A program made the translations under genes and the position numbers. 64,000 nt of DNA, taken from positions 1 through 64,000 of the forward strand of contig NZ_ALOU01000093.1 in assembly GCF_000292345.1 (NCBI RefSeq). The letters run 5' to 3'. Numbering within the stretch: position 1 is the first letter of the stretch; every line of letters starts with the position of its first letter. Shown one piece after another: positions 1 to 9,390 of the stretch. The notes under the pieces were generated by a model. The model ran no database searches, was not told where the DNA came from, and worked only from the letters and a program-made list of their open reading frames with translations. The stretch comes from Cupriavidus sp. BIS7. Its GTDB lineage: Bacteria > Pseudomonadota > Gammaproteobacteria > Burkholderiales > Burkholderiaceae.

Positions 1-107
1 GGAGAGGGGCAGGGGGAGAGGGCCAGCGGTTCAATCCATGACAGATCGCAACCTGGACCTCATCGCCCTCTCCCCCAACCCCTCTCCCACTTGTGGGAGA
101 GGGGAGC
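1..107. repeat. Palindromic intergenic repeat, copy 1 (cut by window start)
   Basis: The right part of a compound palindromic element. GGGGGAGAGGG near position 14 pairs with CCCTCTCCCCC near 67-77, and a second hairpin (CCCCTCTCCC, short loop, GGGAGAGGGG) ends at 107. The same layout, including the spacing of the inner segment, recurs at 44658-44786, and a single hairpin of the family lies at 6046-6077. It sits directly after the stop codon of the ABC binding protein gene, so it may also act as an mRNA 3' structure. About 20 bases of its left end are outside the window. Confidence 0.8.
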
Positions 108-124
108 AAACCATCACGGTCAGC

Positions 125-1333
125 TTACTTCTTCAACAGCGAGCACTTCGACTCGGCCGGCGTCGTGAATGCCTGGTCGCCCGGGGTCGTCGCCACGATC
201 TTCAGGTAGTCCCACGGCTTCTTCGATTCCGCCGGCGTCTTCACCTGCATCAGGTACATGTCGTGGATGTTGCGGCCATCGGCGCGGATGTAGCCCTTGT
301 TGTAGAAGTCGTTGATCTTCATCTTCTTCAACTCGGCCATGACCTTGTCCGGATCGTCGGTCTTGGCGGCTTCCACGGCCTTCAGGTACGTGCTGATCGC
401 GGAGTAGTCGGCGGCCTGCAGGCTGCTCGGCATCTTCTTCATCTTGCTGAAGAAGCGGTTCGCGAACTTGCGCGTGTCGTCGTTCATGTCCCAGTACCAG
501 CTGTCGGTCATCAGCAAGCCCTCGGTGGTCTTCAGGCCCAGCGAGTGGATATCGTTGATGAACATCAGCAGGCCGGCGATCTTCATGGTCTTCGTGATGC
601 CGAATTCCTTGGCCGCCTTGATCGCGTTGATCGTGTCGCCACCGGCGTTGGCCAGGCCCAGAATCTGTGCCTTCGACGATTGCGCCTGCAGCAGGAACGA
701 CGAGAAGTCCGATGCGGACAGCGGATGCCGCACCGAGCCCACCACCGTGCCGCCATTGGCCTTCACCACGGCTGCAGTATCGCTTTCGAGCGAGTGGCCG
801 AATGCATAGTCTGCCGTCAGGAAGAACCAGCTCTTGCCGCCCTGCTTGACCACCGCGCTGCCGGTACCCTTGGCCAGCGCCACCGTGTCATACGCGTAGT
901 GCACCGTGTACGGCGAGCACTCTTCGTTGGTCAGGCGGGCCGTGCCGGCGCCCACGTTGAAGTAGACGCGCTTCTTCTCCTGCGCCACCTTGTTCATGGC
1001 CAGGCCGGTGGCCGAGTTGGTACCGCCCAGCAGCATGTCCAGGCCCTGCTGGTCCATCCATTCGCGCGCCTTCGAGGCAGCGATGTCGGCCTTGTTCTGG
1101 TGGTCGGCCGAGACCAGTTCGATCGGCTTGCCCAGCACCTTGCCGCCGTGGTCCTCGATGGCCATCTTGACTGCTTCCAGACCGCCCGGGCCGTCGATGT
1201 CGGCATACAGGCCCGACATGTCGGTGATGTAGCCGATCTTCACCACGTCACCCGACACCTGCGCCGAAGCGCCACCTGCAAACGCACCAAGGACAGTAGC
1301 TGCCAACGCGACAGCCAGCCGAGTCTTCTTCAT
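125..1333 (-). CDS. ABC transporter substrate-binding protein, branched-chain amino-acid type
   Basis: A 402-residue periplasmic binding protein of the type I (LivJ-like) fold. The chosen start gives a clear signal peptide (basic MKKTR, an alanine-rich core, cleavage after GASAQ or nearby) and is preceded by an AGGAG ribosome site. The mature protein opens with VVKIGYITDMSGLYADIDG, the typical start of this family in proteobacteria, where ligands can be amino acids, amides or aromatic acids; the ligand here cannot be told. It is the last gene of a minus-strand group after livG- and livF-like ATPases. The two permease genes (livH, livM) are not in view and would lie left of the window or elsewhere. 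Confidence 0.9.
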   Translation of the reverse strand: MKKTRLAVALAATVLGAFAGGASAQVSGDVVKIGYITDMSGLYADIDGPGGLEAVKMAIEDHGGKVLGKPIELVSADHQNKADIAASKAREWMDQQGLDMLLGGTNSATGLAMNKVAQEKKRVYFNVGAGTARLTNEECSPYTVHYAYDTVALAKGTGSAVVKQGGKSWFFLTADYAFGHSLESDTAAVVKANGGTVVGSVRHPLSASDFSSFLLQAQSSKAQILGLANAGGDTINAIKAAKEFGITKTMKIAGLLMFINDIHSLGLKTTEGLLMTDSWYWDMNDDTRKFANRFFSKMKKMPSSLQAADYSAISTYLKAVEAAKTDDPDKVMAELKKMKINDFYNKGYIRADGRNIHDMYLMQVKTPAESKKPWDYLKIVATTPGDQAFTTPAESKCSLLKK

Positions 1334-1437
1334 TTCTTGTCTCCTGAGTTGCGGCGGCGTACCCACGCCACCCGTTCCTGCCAGCACCAGTGGTGCGAGT
1401 GAATTGAGATTCGCTGCGCGAATGTGACGCGGCGAAA

Positions 1438-2166
1438 TCAGACCCCAAGCAATTCGTGGAGCACAGGCATCTTTGCCTGCAGCTCGTTGGCGGCAAATCG
1501 CTCGACGATCTCGCCGTGTTCCATCACGTAGAAGCGGTCGGCCAGCGGCGCGGCAAAGCGGAAGTTCTGCTCCACCATCACCACGGTGTAGCCGCGCTTC
1601 TTGAGCATCAGGATCATGCGCGCCAGCGCCTGCACGATCACCGGCGCCAGGCCTTCCGAGATCTCGTCGAGCAGCAGCAGGTTTGCGCCGGTGCGCAGGA
1701 TGCGGCCCACGGCCAGCATCTGCTGCTCGCCGCCCGAAAGGCGCGTGCCCTGGCTCTGGCGCCGCTCCTTGAGGTTCGGGAACATCTCGTAGATCTCGGC
1801 CTCGCTCATTCCCTTGCCCGCGTTGGCGCCCTTGAGCACCGGCGGCAGCATCAGGTTTTCTTCGCAAGACAGGCTCGAGAAGATTGCGCGCTCCTCGGGG
1901 CAGTAGCCAATGCCGTAGTGCGCGATCTTGTGCGTCGACAGGTGGATCGTCTCGTGTCCGTTGACCTTGATCGATCCCTTGCGCGCGCCGGTCAGGCCCA
2001 TGATCGCGCGCATGGTGGTGGTGCGCCCCGCACCGTTGCGGCCCAGCAGCGTGACCACCTCGCCGCGATTCACGGTGAGGTCCACGCCATGCAGGATGTG
2101 CGACTCGCCGTACCAGGCGTGCAGGCCCTTGATTTCAAGAGCGGGGGTGTTGGTATCCATGCTCAT
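1438..2166 (-). CDS. livF: ABC transporter ATP-binding protein LivF-like
   Basis: A 242-residue ATPase of the branched-chain amino-acid uptake family, powering import with the LivG-like partner. The signature LSGGEQQMLAVGRIL and Walker B LLLLDEISEGL are intact. The Walker A loop reads GRNGAGRTTT, so the usual lysine is an arginine (codon CGC, checked on the strand). Some LivF-type proteins are remembered to carry this change, so it need not mean loss of function. The start codon overlaps the livG stop in a TGATG arrangement, which suggests translational coupling. Confidence 0.9.
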   Translation of the reverse strand: MSMDTNTPALEIKGLHAWYGESHILHGVDLTVNRGEVVTLLGRNGAGRTTTMRAIMGLTGARKGSIKVNGHETIHLSTHKIAHYGIGYCPEERAIFSSLSCEENLMLPPVLKGANAGKGMSEAEIYEMFPNLKERRQSQGTRLSGGEQQMLAVGRILRTGANLLLLDEISEGLAPVIVQALARMILMLKKRGYTVVMVEQNFRFAAPLADRFYVMEHGEIVERFAANELQAKMPVLHELLGV

Positions 2167-2939
2167 CAGTGCGCCCCCTGCAGTTCGGCGTCGGCCGTAC
2201 CCATGTACGCTTCCATCACGCGCGGGTCCTTCGACACTTCGGCATACGGGCCTTCGGCCAGGATCGCGCCGCGCTGCAGCACGGTGATCTTGTCGGCAAT
2301 CGACGACACCACGTTCATGTTGTGCTCGACCATCAGGATCGTGCGGCCGGCGGAGACCTTCTTGATCAGTTGCGTCACGCGGTCCACGTCCTCGTGGCCC
2401 ATGCCCTGCGTAGGCTCGTCAAGCAGCATCAGCTCCGGCTCCATCGCCAGCGTGGTGGCGATCTCCAGCGCGCGCTTGCGGCCATAGGGCAGATTGACGG
2501 TGACGGTCTCGGCAAATTCGGTCAGGCCCACCTGCTCCAGTAGTTCCATCGCGCGCCCGTTGAGCACATCGAGCGAACGCTCGGTGCGCCAGAACTGGAA
2601 CGCGGTGCCAAGCTGGCGCTGCAGGCCGATGCGCACGTTCTCGCGCACGGTCAGGTGCGGAAACACAGCGGAAATCTGGAACGAACGAATCACGCCGCGG
2701 CGCGCAATCTGGGCGGGCTGCTCGCGCGTGATGTCTACACCGTTGAACAGGATGGTGCCGGTGGTCGGCTCCAGGAACTTGGTGAGAAGGTTGAAGCAGG
2801 TGGTCTTGCCCGCGCCGTTCGGCCCGATCAATGCATGAATCGACCCACGCCGCACGCGCAGATTGACGTCGCTTACTGCGGTGAACCCCTTGAATTCCTT
2901 CGTGAGGTTCCTGGTTTCCAGGATGGTTTCCTGAGTCAT
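2166..2939 (-). CDS. livG: ABC transporter ATP-binding protein LivG-like
   Basis: A 257-residue ATPase of the LivG family. Walker A is canonical (GPNGAGKTT, about residues 38-46), the signature is the LivG-type variant LPYGRKRALEIA, Walker B is LMLLDEPTQGM, and the switch histidine lies in MVEHNM. The C-terminal segment with YMGTADAEL is also typical of LivG. An AGGAG site lies just upstream of the ATG. It is the first gene of the visible operon livG-livF-binding protein, so the promoter should lie in 2940-3292. Confidence 0.92.
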   Translation of the reverse strand: MTQETILETRNLTKEFKGFTAVSDVNLRVRRGSIHALIGPNGAGKTTCFNLLTKFLEPTTGTILFNGVDITREQPAQIARRGVIRSFQISAVFPHLTVRENVRIGLQRQLGTAFQFWRTERSLDVLNGRAMELLEQVGLTEFAETVTVNLPYGRKRALEIATTLAMEPELMLLDEPTQGMGHEDVDRVTQLIKKVSAGRTILMVEHNMNVVSSIADKITVLQRGAILAEGPYAEVSKDPRVMEAYMGTADAELQGAH

Positions 2940-3292
2940 AGTCTCCTGCCCGCCCTCTTGCTGCGGTGCCGGATTTTGCCCGGCACTGACAATGGTCCGA
3001 ACTGCGGCGCGCGTGGCGCCATGGTTGCCGCTTTATATGTATGGGACGGCGCGGCTGCCGAAAGGACGCGGCGGCGCGGCGCGATGTGAAGACTGCGCCA
3101 CCGGTATACCGGCGACTATTGTGTGCGCCTGCTGCGTCGCAAAACATCGGGGTTTGCACTAGGCGTAATACATGTACCGCGTGTCACCTTTGCGACACAA
3201 GTGCGAAAGCGTACCGACGTCTGCGCAGCACGCCGGCCGGGAGACCGGCCGACATGTTGCGTGGAAGGTTTGTGTTGCGGGTTTGTGTGAAC
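2940..3292. other. Gene-free region upstream of livG
   Basis: A 353-bp stretch between the livG start and the 3' end of the GMC oxidoreductase gene, both on minus. No convincing gene is seen. It contains the 12-bp palindrome CCGGTATACCGG at 3101-3112 and a small GCCGG/CCGGC hairpin near 3231-3250 that has no T-run. The livG promoter must lie here, but I cannot pick a clear -35/-10 pair. Confidence 0.5.
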
Positions 3293-4960
3293 TCAGGCGG
3301 TGACCGTCGGCGGCGTCACGGTGACGACATCCGCCCCGCCGGCTCGTGCCTTGCGGTCCGCGCGGATCATGTCACTGGCGCGCTCCGCGATCATGATCGT
3401 CGGCGAGTTCGTATTGCCTGACGTGATCAGCGGCATGACCGAGGCATCGACCACCCGCAGGCCCGCAATGCCACGCACGCGCAGCCGGTTGTCCACCACG
3501 GCGTCACCGTCGTCGGCACTGCCCATGCGGCAGGTGCCAACCGGGTGGAAGATCGTCGTGCCGATCGCGCCTGCGGCCTCGGCCAGTTCCTCGTCGGTCT
3601 GGAATGCCGCGCCAGGCAGGTGTTCCTGCGGCTTGTAAGGCGCCAGCGCGGGAGACGCGACAATGCGCCGCGTCAGGCGAATCGAATCGGCGGCCACCTT
3701 GCGGTCCTCGTCGGTCGACAGGTAGTTTGGCGCGATCAGCGGTGCGCGCCGGAAATCGGCATGTTCGATATGCACGCTGCCACGCGACGTCGGGCGCAGG
3801 TTGCACGCGCTGGCCGTGAAGGCATTGAAGCTGTGCAGCGGATCGCCGAACTTGTCCAGTGACAGCGGCTGCACGTGGTATTCGATATTGGCGCGCGCCT
3901 GGCCCGGATCGCTGCGCGCGAATGCGCCTAGCTGCGACGGCGCCATGCTCATCGGCCCGCTCTGGTTGAACGCGTACTGCAGGCCGATGCCGAGCTTGCC
4001 CCACCAGTGCGACGCACGCGTGTTGAGCGTGCGCACGCCTTCCACCTTGACCACGGAACGCAACTGCAGGTGATCCTGCAGGTTCTCGCCAACGCCGCGC
4101 AGCGCGTGGCGCACGCGGATACCAAGCGCCTGCAGCCGATCAGGCTGGCCAATGCCCGACAACTCCAGCAACTGCGGCGAGCCGATCGCACCTGCGGCAA
4201 GGATCACCTCCTCGGACGCACGTGCCTCGCTGGCATGGCCGCCGCCAATGTACTGCACCCCGGTGCAGCGCCGGCCATCCGGACCGTCGAACGTCAGCGC
4301 GCTGACCTGGGCGCCCGTGACGATAGTCAGGTTGGGCCGCTCTGAGGCCTTGCGCAGGAACGCCTTCGACGTATTCCAGCGAATGCCGCGGCGCTGGTTG
4401 ACTTCGAAATACCCGACGCCAAAGTTATCGCCACGGTTGAAGTCATCGGTGCGCGGAATGCCGGCCTGCTCGGCGGCGTCGATAAAGCGCTCAAGAATCT
4501 CCCAGCGCAGCCGCTGGGCCTCCACGCGCCATTCGCCGCCGGCGCCGTGAAACTCGCTGGCGCCACGGTAGTGATCCTCGCTGCGTTTGAACAGCGGCAG
4601 CACGCTGTCCCAGCGCCAGCCGTCGTCGCCGGTGATGCGCGCCCAGTCGTCGTAGTCCTCGCGCTGGCCGCGCATGTAGATCATGCCGTTGATCGACGAT
4701 GATCCGCCCAGCACACGCCCGCGCGGATACCCGAGCGAGCGGCCGTTCAGGCCCGGTTCGGCCACCGTGCGGTACAGCCAGTCGGTGCGCGGATTGCCGA
4801 TGCAGTAGAGATACCCGACCGGGATATGAATCCAGTGGTAGTCGTCCTTGCCACCCGCCTCGAGCAGCAGCACGTTGACATCGCTGTCCTGCGTCAGGCG
4901 ATTGGCCAGCACGCAGCCCGCCGAACCGGCCCCCACGATGATGTAGTCGTATGTCTCCAT
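3293..4960 (-). CDS. GMC family FAD-dependent oxidoreductase (choline dehydrogenase-like)
   Basis: A 555-residue flavoenzyme of the glucose-methanol-choline family, oxidising an alcohol with FAD. The N-terminus holds the dinucleotide fold YIIVGAGSAGCVLANRL. The family signature is seen in GRVLGGSSSINGMIYMRG (about residue 80), and a second in GAIGSPQLLELSGIG. The C-terminus has the catalytic histidine region IFHPVGTCRMG and the asparagine region SGNTNSPTIMIAER. A GTG codon 24 bases upstream is in frame, but the ATG at 4960 has the better ribosome site (AAAGGG, 11 bases away). The substrate is unknown; BetA itself is usually with betB, which is absent here. Confidence 0.9.
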   Translation of the reverse strand: METYDYIIVGAGSAGCVLANRLTQDSDVNVLLLEAGGKDDYHWIHIPVGYLYCIGNPRTDWLYRTVAEPGLNGRSLGYPRGRVLGGSSSINGMIYMRGQREDYDDWARITGDDGWRWDSVLPLFKRSEDHYRGASEFHGAGGEWRVEAQRLRWEILERFIDAAEQAGIPRTDDFNRGDNFGVGYFEVNQRRGIRWNTSKAFLRKASERPNLTIVTGAQVSALTFDGPDGRRCTGVQYIGGGHASEARASEEVILAAGAIGSPQLLELSGIGQPDRLQALGIRVRHALRGVGENLQDHLQLRSVVKVEGVRTLNTRASHWWGKLGIGLQYAFNQSGPMSMAPSQLGAFARSDPGQARANIEYHVQPLSLDKFGDPLHSFNAFTASACNLRPTSRGSVHIEHADFRRAPLIAPNYLSTDEDRKVAADSIRLTRRIVASPALAPYKPQEHLPGAAFQTDEELAEAAGAIGTTIFHPVGTCRMGSADDGDAVVDNRLRVRGIAGLRVVDASVMPLITSGNTNSPTIMIAERASDMIRADRKARAGGADVVTVTPPTVTA

Positions 4961-5021
4961 ATCCCTGCTATCCCTTTCAGGCACCGGCTGTTCTTGTTGG
5001 ATTGCCGGAAATCATCGCACG

Positions 5022-5076
5022 TCTTGGTGGCGCCTTGGTGGCGCCTTGGTGGCGCATTGGTGGCGTCTTGGTGGCG
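5022..5076. repeat. Five tandem copies of an 11-bp unit
   Basis: The unit is (T/C)(C/A)TTGGTGGCG. Copies run 5022-5032, 5033-5043, 5044-5054, 5055-5065 and 5066-5076 and differ only in the first two bases. The array fills the gap between the stop of the alpha/beta hydrolase gene (5083) and the start of the GMC gene (4960). It is outside any coding region and may vary in copy number between strains. Confidence 0.9.
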
Positions 5077-5082
5077 CCATCG

Positions 5083-6003
5083 TCAGGGCCTTGGCTGCGC
5101 CCCCAGACGCCGCAGCAGCCAGTCGGACAGCGCGGCAAACACCTCGCTGCGCAGCGGCTCGGCCTCGTTGAAGATCTCGTGATAGCCGGTGTCGAACCAG
5201 ACCATCGTGCTCAGGTCCTTCGGCGCGCTGTCGAAGAAGATGCGGCTGCCCTCGGGGTCGACGACCTGGTCCGCGCCGCCCACCAGCATCAGCATCGGCG
5301 CCTCCAGCCGCGGCGCATCGGCCAGGGCCTGGGGCATGCCACGGATGAACGTCTCCAGCACGCTGGCACTGATCGTCCCCTGCACCAGCGGGTCGGTGCG
5401 GTAGGCCCGCGCCACCTCGGCATTGTGCGACAGCATCCGGGCGTCGATGGGATTCGGCACACGAATATGCGGTAGCAGCGCAAGCAGTACGCGATGCATC
5501 GTAAGCATGGTGTTCGACAGGCGCAGCGCCAGCGCGGGGGACGAGAGAATCAGTGCCCGGATCGGCCGTACACGGGCCGTGGCAAAGCGCGCGGCAATCA
5601 GTCCGCCCATGCTGTGCCCGAGCACGAAAGGCAGTTCGTTCCATTGCCGCACTGCAGCGTCGTAGATCTCGGCCAGGTCGTCGAGATAGCTGCCGGGATG
5701 CGGCACCACCATGCGCGGCCCGCCGCTGGCGCCATGCCCGCGATGGTCGTAGGCACGCACACGAAGTCCAAGTGCACAGAGCACGGCCGCCACATGCGCG
5801 TAGCGGCCGCTGTGCTCGGCCAGGCCGTGCACGAGCAGCACCGTACCAAGTGGATCAGGAAAGCGCAGCGGGTCCGGCAGCCAGGTGCGCAGCAGCAATT
5901 CGGTGCCGTCTCGCATCCGCTGGCGTGTCTCGGTCGGCACGGCGCCCGTGGCAACGGGTTCATGCGCCCCGGGCAAGCCAGGGGCGGTCACAGGTTCATT
6001 CAT
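5083..6003 (-). CDS. Alpha/beta hydrolase, monoacylglycerol lipase-like
   Basis: A 306-residue serine hydrolase of the lysophospholipase/monoacylglycerol lipase group. The nucleophile elbow is GHSMGG (about residue 118), the oxyanion strand is VLLVHGLAEHSGRY, the acid is probably the aspartate in LVGGADQVVDPEGS, and the catalytic histidine is in DTGYHEIFNE. No signal peptide is seen, so it should be cytosolic. The start has a GAGGAG site nine bases upstream. It lies upstream of the GMC gene on the same strand, with a tandem repeat between them. Confidence 0.88.
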   Translation of the reverse strand: MNEPVTAPGLPGAHEPVATGAVPTETRQRMRDGTELLLRTWLPDPLRFPDPLGTVLLVHGLAEHSGRYAHVAAVLCALGLRVRAYDHRGHGASGGPRMVVPHPGSYLDDLAEIYDAAVRQWNELPFVLGHSMGGLIAARFATARVRPIRALILSSPALALRLSNTMLTMHRVLLALLPHIRVPNPIDARMLSHNAEVARAYRTDPLVQGTISASVLETFIRGMPQALADAPRLEAPMLMLVGGADQVVDPEGSRIFFDSAPKDLSTMVWFDTGYHEIFNEAEPLRSEVFAALSDWLLRRLGAQPRP

Positions 6004-6045
6004 CCCACACGTCTCCTCGTCGGGTACACCTGCTTGTTGTTATCT

Positions 6046-6077
6046 GCTCCCCTCTCCCGCGATGTGGGAGAGGGGAG
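6046..6077. repeat. Palindromic intergenic repeat, single-hairpin copy
   Basis: GCTCCCCTCTCCC, a 7-base loop (GCGATGT), then GGGAGAGGGGAG. It belongs to the same family as 1-107 and 44658-44786, but only one hairpin is present. It lies between the 3' end of cueR and the start of the hydrolase gene. Confidence 0.85.
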
Positions 6078-6103
6078 AAAACCCATGAGCATCTATACGT
6101 CCA

Positions 6104-6520
6104 TCAGTGGCACGCCGGGCAATCCTCGCCACCGGCACGTGCCATGTCCGACAGGATCGGGCAATCGGGCCGGTCGTCGCCGCTGCATGCATCCGCCAGC
6201 GCCCGCAGCGTGTCGCGCATTGCGCCGAGTTCTGCAATGCGTACTTCCAGGTCCGCCACATGCTTGAGCGTCAGGGCCTTGACGTCGGCACTGGCGCGCG
6301 CGCGGTCATGCCAGAGCGACAACAGCCCGCGAATCTCGTCCAGCGAGAAACCGAGATTACGGGCGCGCCGCACGAAGCGCAAGGTGTGCACCGAGCGTTC
6401 GTCGTACCTGCGGTATCCGCCCTCGCTGCGCGGCGGTGCGTCGACAAGCCCGATCGACTCGTAGTGACGAATCATCTTCGCGGAGACGCCCGAGGCCTCC
6501 GCCGCTTCTCCGATATTCAT
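6104..6520 (-). CDS. cueR: MerR-family copper-responsive regulator CueR
   Basis: A 138-residue MerR-family activator. The N-terminal winged helix ([21 protein letters not shown]) is followed by a dimerisation helix. The metal loop has two cysteines separated by seven residues (CSGDDRPDC), the spacing of Cu(I)/Ag(I) sensors such as CueR, and there is a further C-terminal CPAC. The start overlaps the copA stop in ATGA, so it is co-translated with copA. CueR twists promoters with over-long spacers into active form; two such sites lie at 9035-9058 and 9084-9114. Confidence 0.92.
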   Translation of the reverse strand: MNIGEAAEASGVSAKMIRHYESIGLVDAPPRSEGGYRRYDERSVHTLRFVRRARNLGFSLDEIRGLLSLWHDRARASADVKALTLKHVADLEVRIAELGAMRDTLRALADACSGDDRPDCPILSDMARAGGEDCPACH

Positions 6521-8988
6521 GGCATTGCCCCCTTGCCTTCGCCCTTGCCTGCACCCTTACCCTCGGCCAGCGGATGCCAGCGCCGCAGCAGCAGCGCGTT
6601 GCTGACCACGCTGACGCTCGAAAACGCCATCGCGGCACCGGCCACCACCGGGTTGAGCAGACCGGCCGCCGCAAGCGGAATGCCGATCACGTTATAGATG
6701 AATGCCCAGAACAGGTTCTGGCGGATCTTGCGCACGGTGCGGTGCGACACTGCCAGCGCATCGGCCACCAGCGCGGGATCGCCACGCATCAGCGTGATGC
6801 CGGCCGCATGCATTGCCACGTCCGTGCCGGTGGACATGGCGATGCCCACATCGGCCGCCGCCAGTGCGGGCGCGTCATTGATGCCGTCGCCGACCATCGC
6901 CACCACGGCTTCTCCGCTTCGCTTGAGTGCGGTCACGCGCGCAGCCTTGTCCTCGGGCAGCACCTCGGCCTGCACTTCATCGAGCCCCAGTTGCTTGCCC
7001 ACGCGCGCCGCCGCCCCCGCATTGTCGCCAGTCAGCATCACCGTGCGGATGCCGGCCTTGCGCAATCGTGCGATGGCGTCGGCGGCGCCCGGCTTGAGCG
7101 CATCGCCAAATGCCACCAGCCCCAGCACGCGATGCTGATTCGTGTCGACGAGCCATGACACGGTGCGGCCTTCGCCACGCAGCCGCTCGGCGTCGGCGTG
7201 AAAGGCTCCCGCGTCGGCATCAAGCGAGACGCGCAACGCCTCGCTACCGAGCTGCAGTGCCTGCCCCGCCACCACGCCAACGATGCCGCGCCCCGGCAGC
7301 GCACGCACTTCGGTAGCCGCCGGTGCCGTGATGCCCCGTTCGCCAGCCAGCGTCGTCACCGCACGCGCCAGCGGATGTTCGCTGCCGGCCTGTAGCGCCG
7401 CAAGCTTCGTTAGCAGTGCGGCATCATTGCCATCGGCGGCACGCAGCGCCACCACCTCGGGCTTGCCGACGGTCAGCGTTCCCGTCTTGTCAAACGCCAC
7501 CACCGATACGCGATGCGCCACTTCCAGCGCCTCCGCATCCTTGATGAGGATACCGGCGCGCGCACCGGCACCGGTACCCGCCATGATCGCGGTCGGCGTA
7601 GCCAGGCCCAGCGCACATGGACAGGCAATCACCAGCACGGCCACCGCATTGAGCAGTGCCACGGTCCAGTCGTGCGTGATCAGGCCCCAGCCAAGCAGCG
7701 TGGCCAGCGCGATGGCCAGCACCACCGGGACGAATACCGCGCTGACCTGGTCGACGAGCCGCTGGATTGGCGCCTTGGCCGCCTGGGCATGCTCGACCAT
7801 GCGGATGATCTTTGCCAGCACGGTCTCTGCGCCCACGGCCACCGTGCGCGCGACGAGCAGCCCTTCGTAGTTGATGGCGCCACCAGTCAGCCGATCGCCA
7901 GGTTGCTTGGGCACCGGCACCGATTCGCCCGTCAGCATTGACTCATCCGCATGGCTGCTGCCTTCGATGACTTCGGCGTCGACCGGAATCCGCTCACCGG
8001 GGCGCACGACGATCTCGTCGCCAACGCGGACGCTTGCCAGCGGCACCGTCTGCTCCACACCGTTGCGGCGCACCTGGGCTGTATCTGGACGCAGCGCGGC
8101 GAGTGCGCGAATGGCATCCGCGGTCTGGCGCTTGGCGCGCGTCTCAAGCCACTTGCCCAGGCGCACCAGCGTGATGACCACCGCCGCACTTTCAAAGTAG
8201 AGATGCGGCATGCCATCCGCTGCGTCGGCCCCCACCCCAGCCATCTGCCAGATCGACAGGAAATAAGCCGCCGACGTACCAAGCGCGACCAGCAGGTCCA
8301 TATTGCCGGCGCCCGCGCGCACGGCTTTCCAGCCGGCCTTGTAGAAACGCCAGCCGAACACGAACTGCACCGGCGTGGCCAGCAGCCACTGCACCCAGCC
8401 TGGCAGCATTGCGTGGATGCCAAACCATTCGAGCACCATCGGCATCACCAGCGGCACCGACAGCACGGCCGATATCGCGACCGGCCACGGGCCCGCCCAG
8501 AAATCGGGCCGGGTATCGCCCGTACCCACCGCTGCGGCCGTGGCCTCCTGCACAGGCGCCGCGCCGTATCCGGCACGTGTCACGGCATCGGCCAGCGCCT
8601 CAGCATCGGCTGCGCCGCGCAGCACCGTCACGGTTGCCCGCTCGGTTGCCAGGTTCACCTGTGCATCCACCACGCCCGGCACGGCACGCAGCGCACGCTC
8701 CACGCGGCCAACACATGACGCGCAGGTCATGTCGGCGATGCCAAGTTCGATCTCGTCGCGCGGCACCTCGTAGCCCGCATCGGCCACGGCCTGCGCAGCC
8801 GCGCTCAATGCTGCGGGACTGTCAGCTTGCAGCGTGGCCAGTTCCGTTGCCAGGTTGACGGCAACCTCGCTCACACCGGGCACCTTGGCCAGGGCATTCT
8901 CAACGCGGCGCACGCAGGAAGCACACGTCATGCCCTCGACGGGCAGACGCCATTCGGACGGATTGAGGATGGTGGCTGGAGTGTTCAT
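6517..8988 (-). CDS. copA: Copper-exporting P1B-type ATPase CopA
   Basis: An 823-residue Cu(I)/Ag(I) efflux ATPase of the inner membrane. Two N-terminal heavy-metal domains carry CxxC pairs at residues 22/25 and 89/92. The membrane metal site is [11 protein letters not shown]. The phosphorylation site DKTGTLTVG, the SEHPLARAV nucleotide-binding motif and the [12 protein letters not shown] hinge are all intact. The last helices show YNVIGIP and [15 protein letters not shown], as in copper-specific pumps. The C-terminus ends in a short glycine/lysine-rich tail ([15 protein letters not shown]). The gene is followed by cueR with a four-base overlap and is driven by the CueR-type promoter at 9035-9058. 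Confidence 0.95.
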   Translation of the reverse strand: MNTPATILNPSEWRLPVEGMTCASCVRRVENALAKVPGVSEVAVNLATELATLQADSPAALSAAAQAVADAGYEVPRDEIELGIADMTCASCVGRVERALRAVPGVVDAQVNLATERATVTVLRGAADAEALADAVTRAGYGAAPVQEATAAAVGTGDTRPDFWAGPWPVAISAVLSVPLVMPMVLEWFGIHAMLPGWVQWLLATPVQFVFGWRFYKAGWKAVRAGAGNMDLLVALGTSAAYFLSIWQMAGVGADAADGMPHLYFESAAVVITLVRLGKWLETRAKRQTADAIRALAALRPDTAQVRRNGVEQTVPLASVRVGDEIVVRPGERIPVDAEVIEGSSHADESMLTGESVPVPKQPGDRLTGGAINYEGLLVARTVAVGAETVLAKIIRMVEHAQAAKAPIQRLVDQVSAVFVPVVLAIALATLLGWGLITHDWTVALLNAVAVLVIACPCALGLATPTAIMAGTGAGARAGILIKDAEALEVAHRVSVVAFDKTGTLTVGKPEVVALRAADGNDAALLTKLAALQAGSEHPLARAVTTLAGERGITAPAATEVRALPGRGIVGVVAGQALQLGSEALRVSLDADAGAFHADAERLRGEGRTVSWLVDTNQHRVLGLVAFGDALKPGAADAIARLRKAGIRTVMLTGDNAGAAARVGKQLGLDEVQAEVLPEDKAARVTALKRSGEAVVAMVGDGINDAPALAAADVGIAMSTGTDVAMHAAGITLMRGDPALVADALAVSHRTVRKIRQNLFWAFIYNVIGIPLAAAGLLNPVVAGAAMAFSSVSVVSNALLLRRWHPLAEGKGAGKGEGKGAMP

Positions 8989-9034
8989 CGTGATCGATGG
9001 ATCTGGGCGACGGAGCGCGACAACTGCACTGTGG

Positions 9035-9058
9035 ACCTTACCATCATTGGAAGGTCAA
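9035..9058 (-). promoter_or_regulatory. CueR-type promoter/operator of copA
   Basis: On the plus strand the dyad ACCTTACC-ATCAT-TGGAAGGT occupies 9035-9055. On minus it reads TTGACCTTCC followed by GGTAAGGT, matching the start of the known Escherichia coli copA promoter (TTGACCTTCC...GGAAGGTT). The -35 is TTGACC; a 19-base spacer leads to a weak -10 (CACAGT), as expected for a MerR-type promoter that needs its activator. Confidence 0.85.
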
Positions 9059-9083
9059 GATTTTCCTGAGCCGCACGCGACAC

Positions 9084-9114
9084 TTGCGTTTCCCACGGTG
9101 GGAAGGTTCACAAT
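9084..9114 (+). promoter_or_regulatory. CueR-type promoter of copZ
   Basis: TTGCGT (9084-9089), a 19-base spacer holding the palindrome TTCCCAC-G-GTGGGAA followed by GGTT, then CACAAT (9109-9114). The long spacer with a centred dyad is the MerR-family layout. It faces copZ, while the neighbouring site at 9035 faces copA, so one regulator can serve both. Confidence 0.78.
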
Positions 9115-9165
9115 TCCGTTCGTAGTCGGATTCTGCATCTATTACTCATGCTCACGGGAGTCACC

Positions 9166-9366
9166 ATGATTCAGTTCGAAGTCGAAGGCATGTCCTGCAA
9201 CCATTGTGTCGGGGCAATCACCCGCGCCGTGCAGGCGGTGGACCCCGCCGCGCGCGTGTCGGCCGACGTGCCGACCCAGTCGGTCAAGGTGGAGTCGGGC
9301 GTGGATCGCCAGGCGCTGCAACAGGCCATCGAAGGCGCCGGATACCCGGTCAAGGCGGCCAGCTAA
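9166..9366 (+). CDS. copZ: Copper chaperone CopZ-like heavy-metal-binding protein
   Basis: A 66-residue single heavy-metal-associated domain with the metal motif MSCNHC (cysteines 11 and 14) and the usual alternating strand/helix pattern ending in AIEGAGYPVKAAS. It should carry Cu(I) in the cytosol to CopA. The ATG at 9166 is chosen because GGGAG lies six bases upstream and the domain begins at once; an in-frame ATG at 9148 would add six residues. A strong terminator follows. Confidence 0.93.
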   Translation: MIQFEVEGMSCNHCVGAITRAVQAVDPAARVSADVPTQSVKVESGVDRQALQQAIEGAGYPVKAAS

Positions 9367-9390
9367 GCTGCACTAAGCTGCACGGCAATG

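Noticed and set aside
3231-3250. GCCGG/CCGGC hairpin as a terminator of the GMC gene
   Set aside because: It is short and has no T-run on the minus strand.
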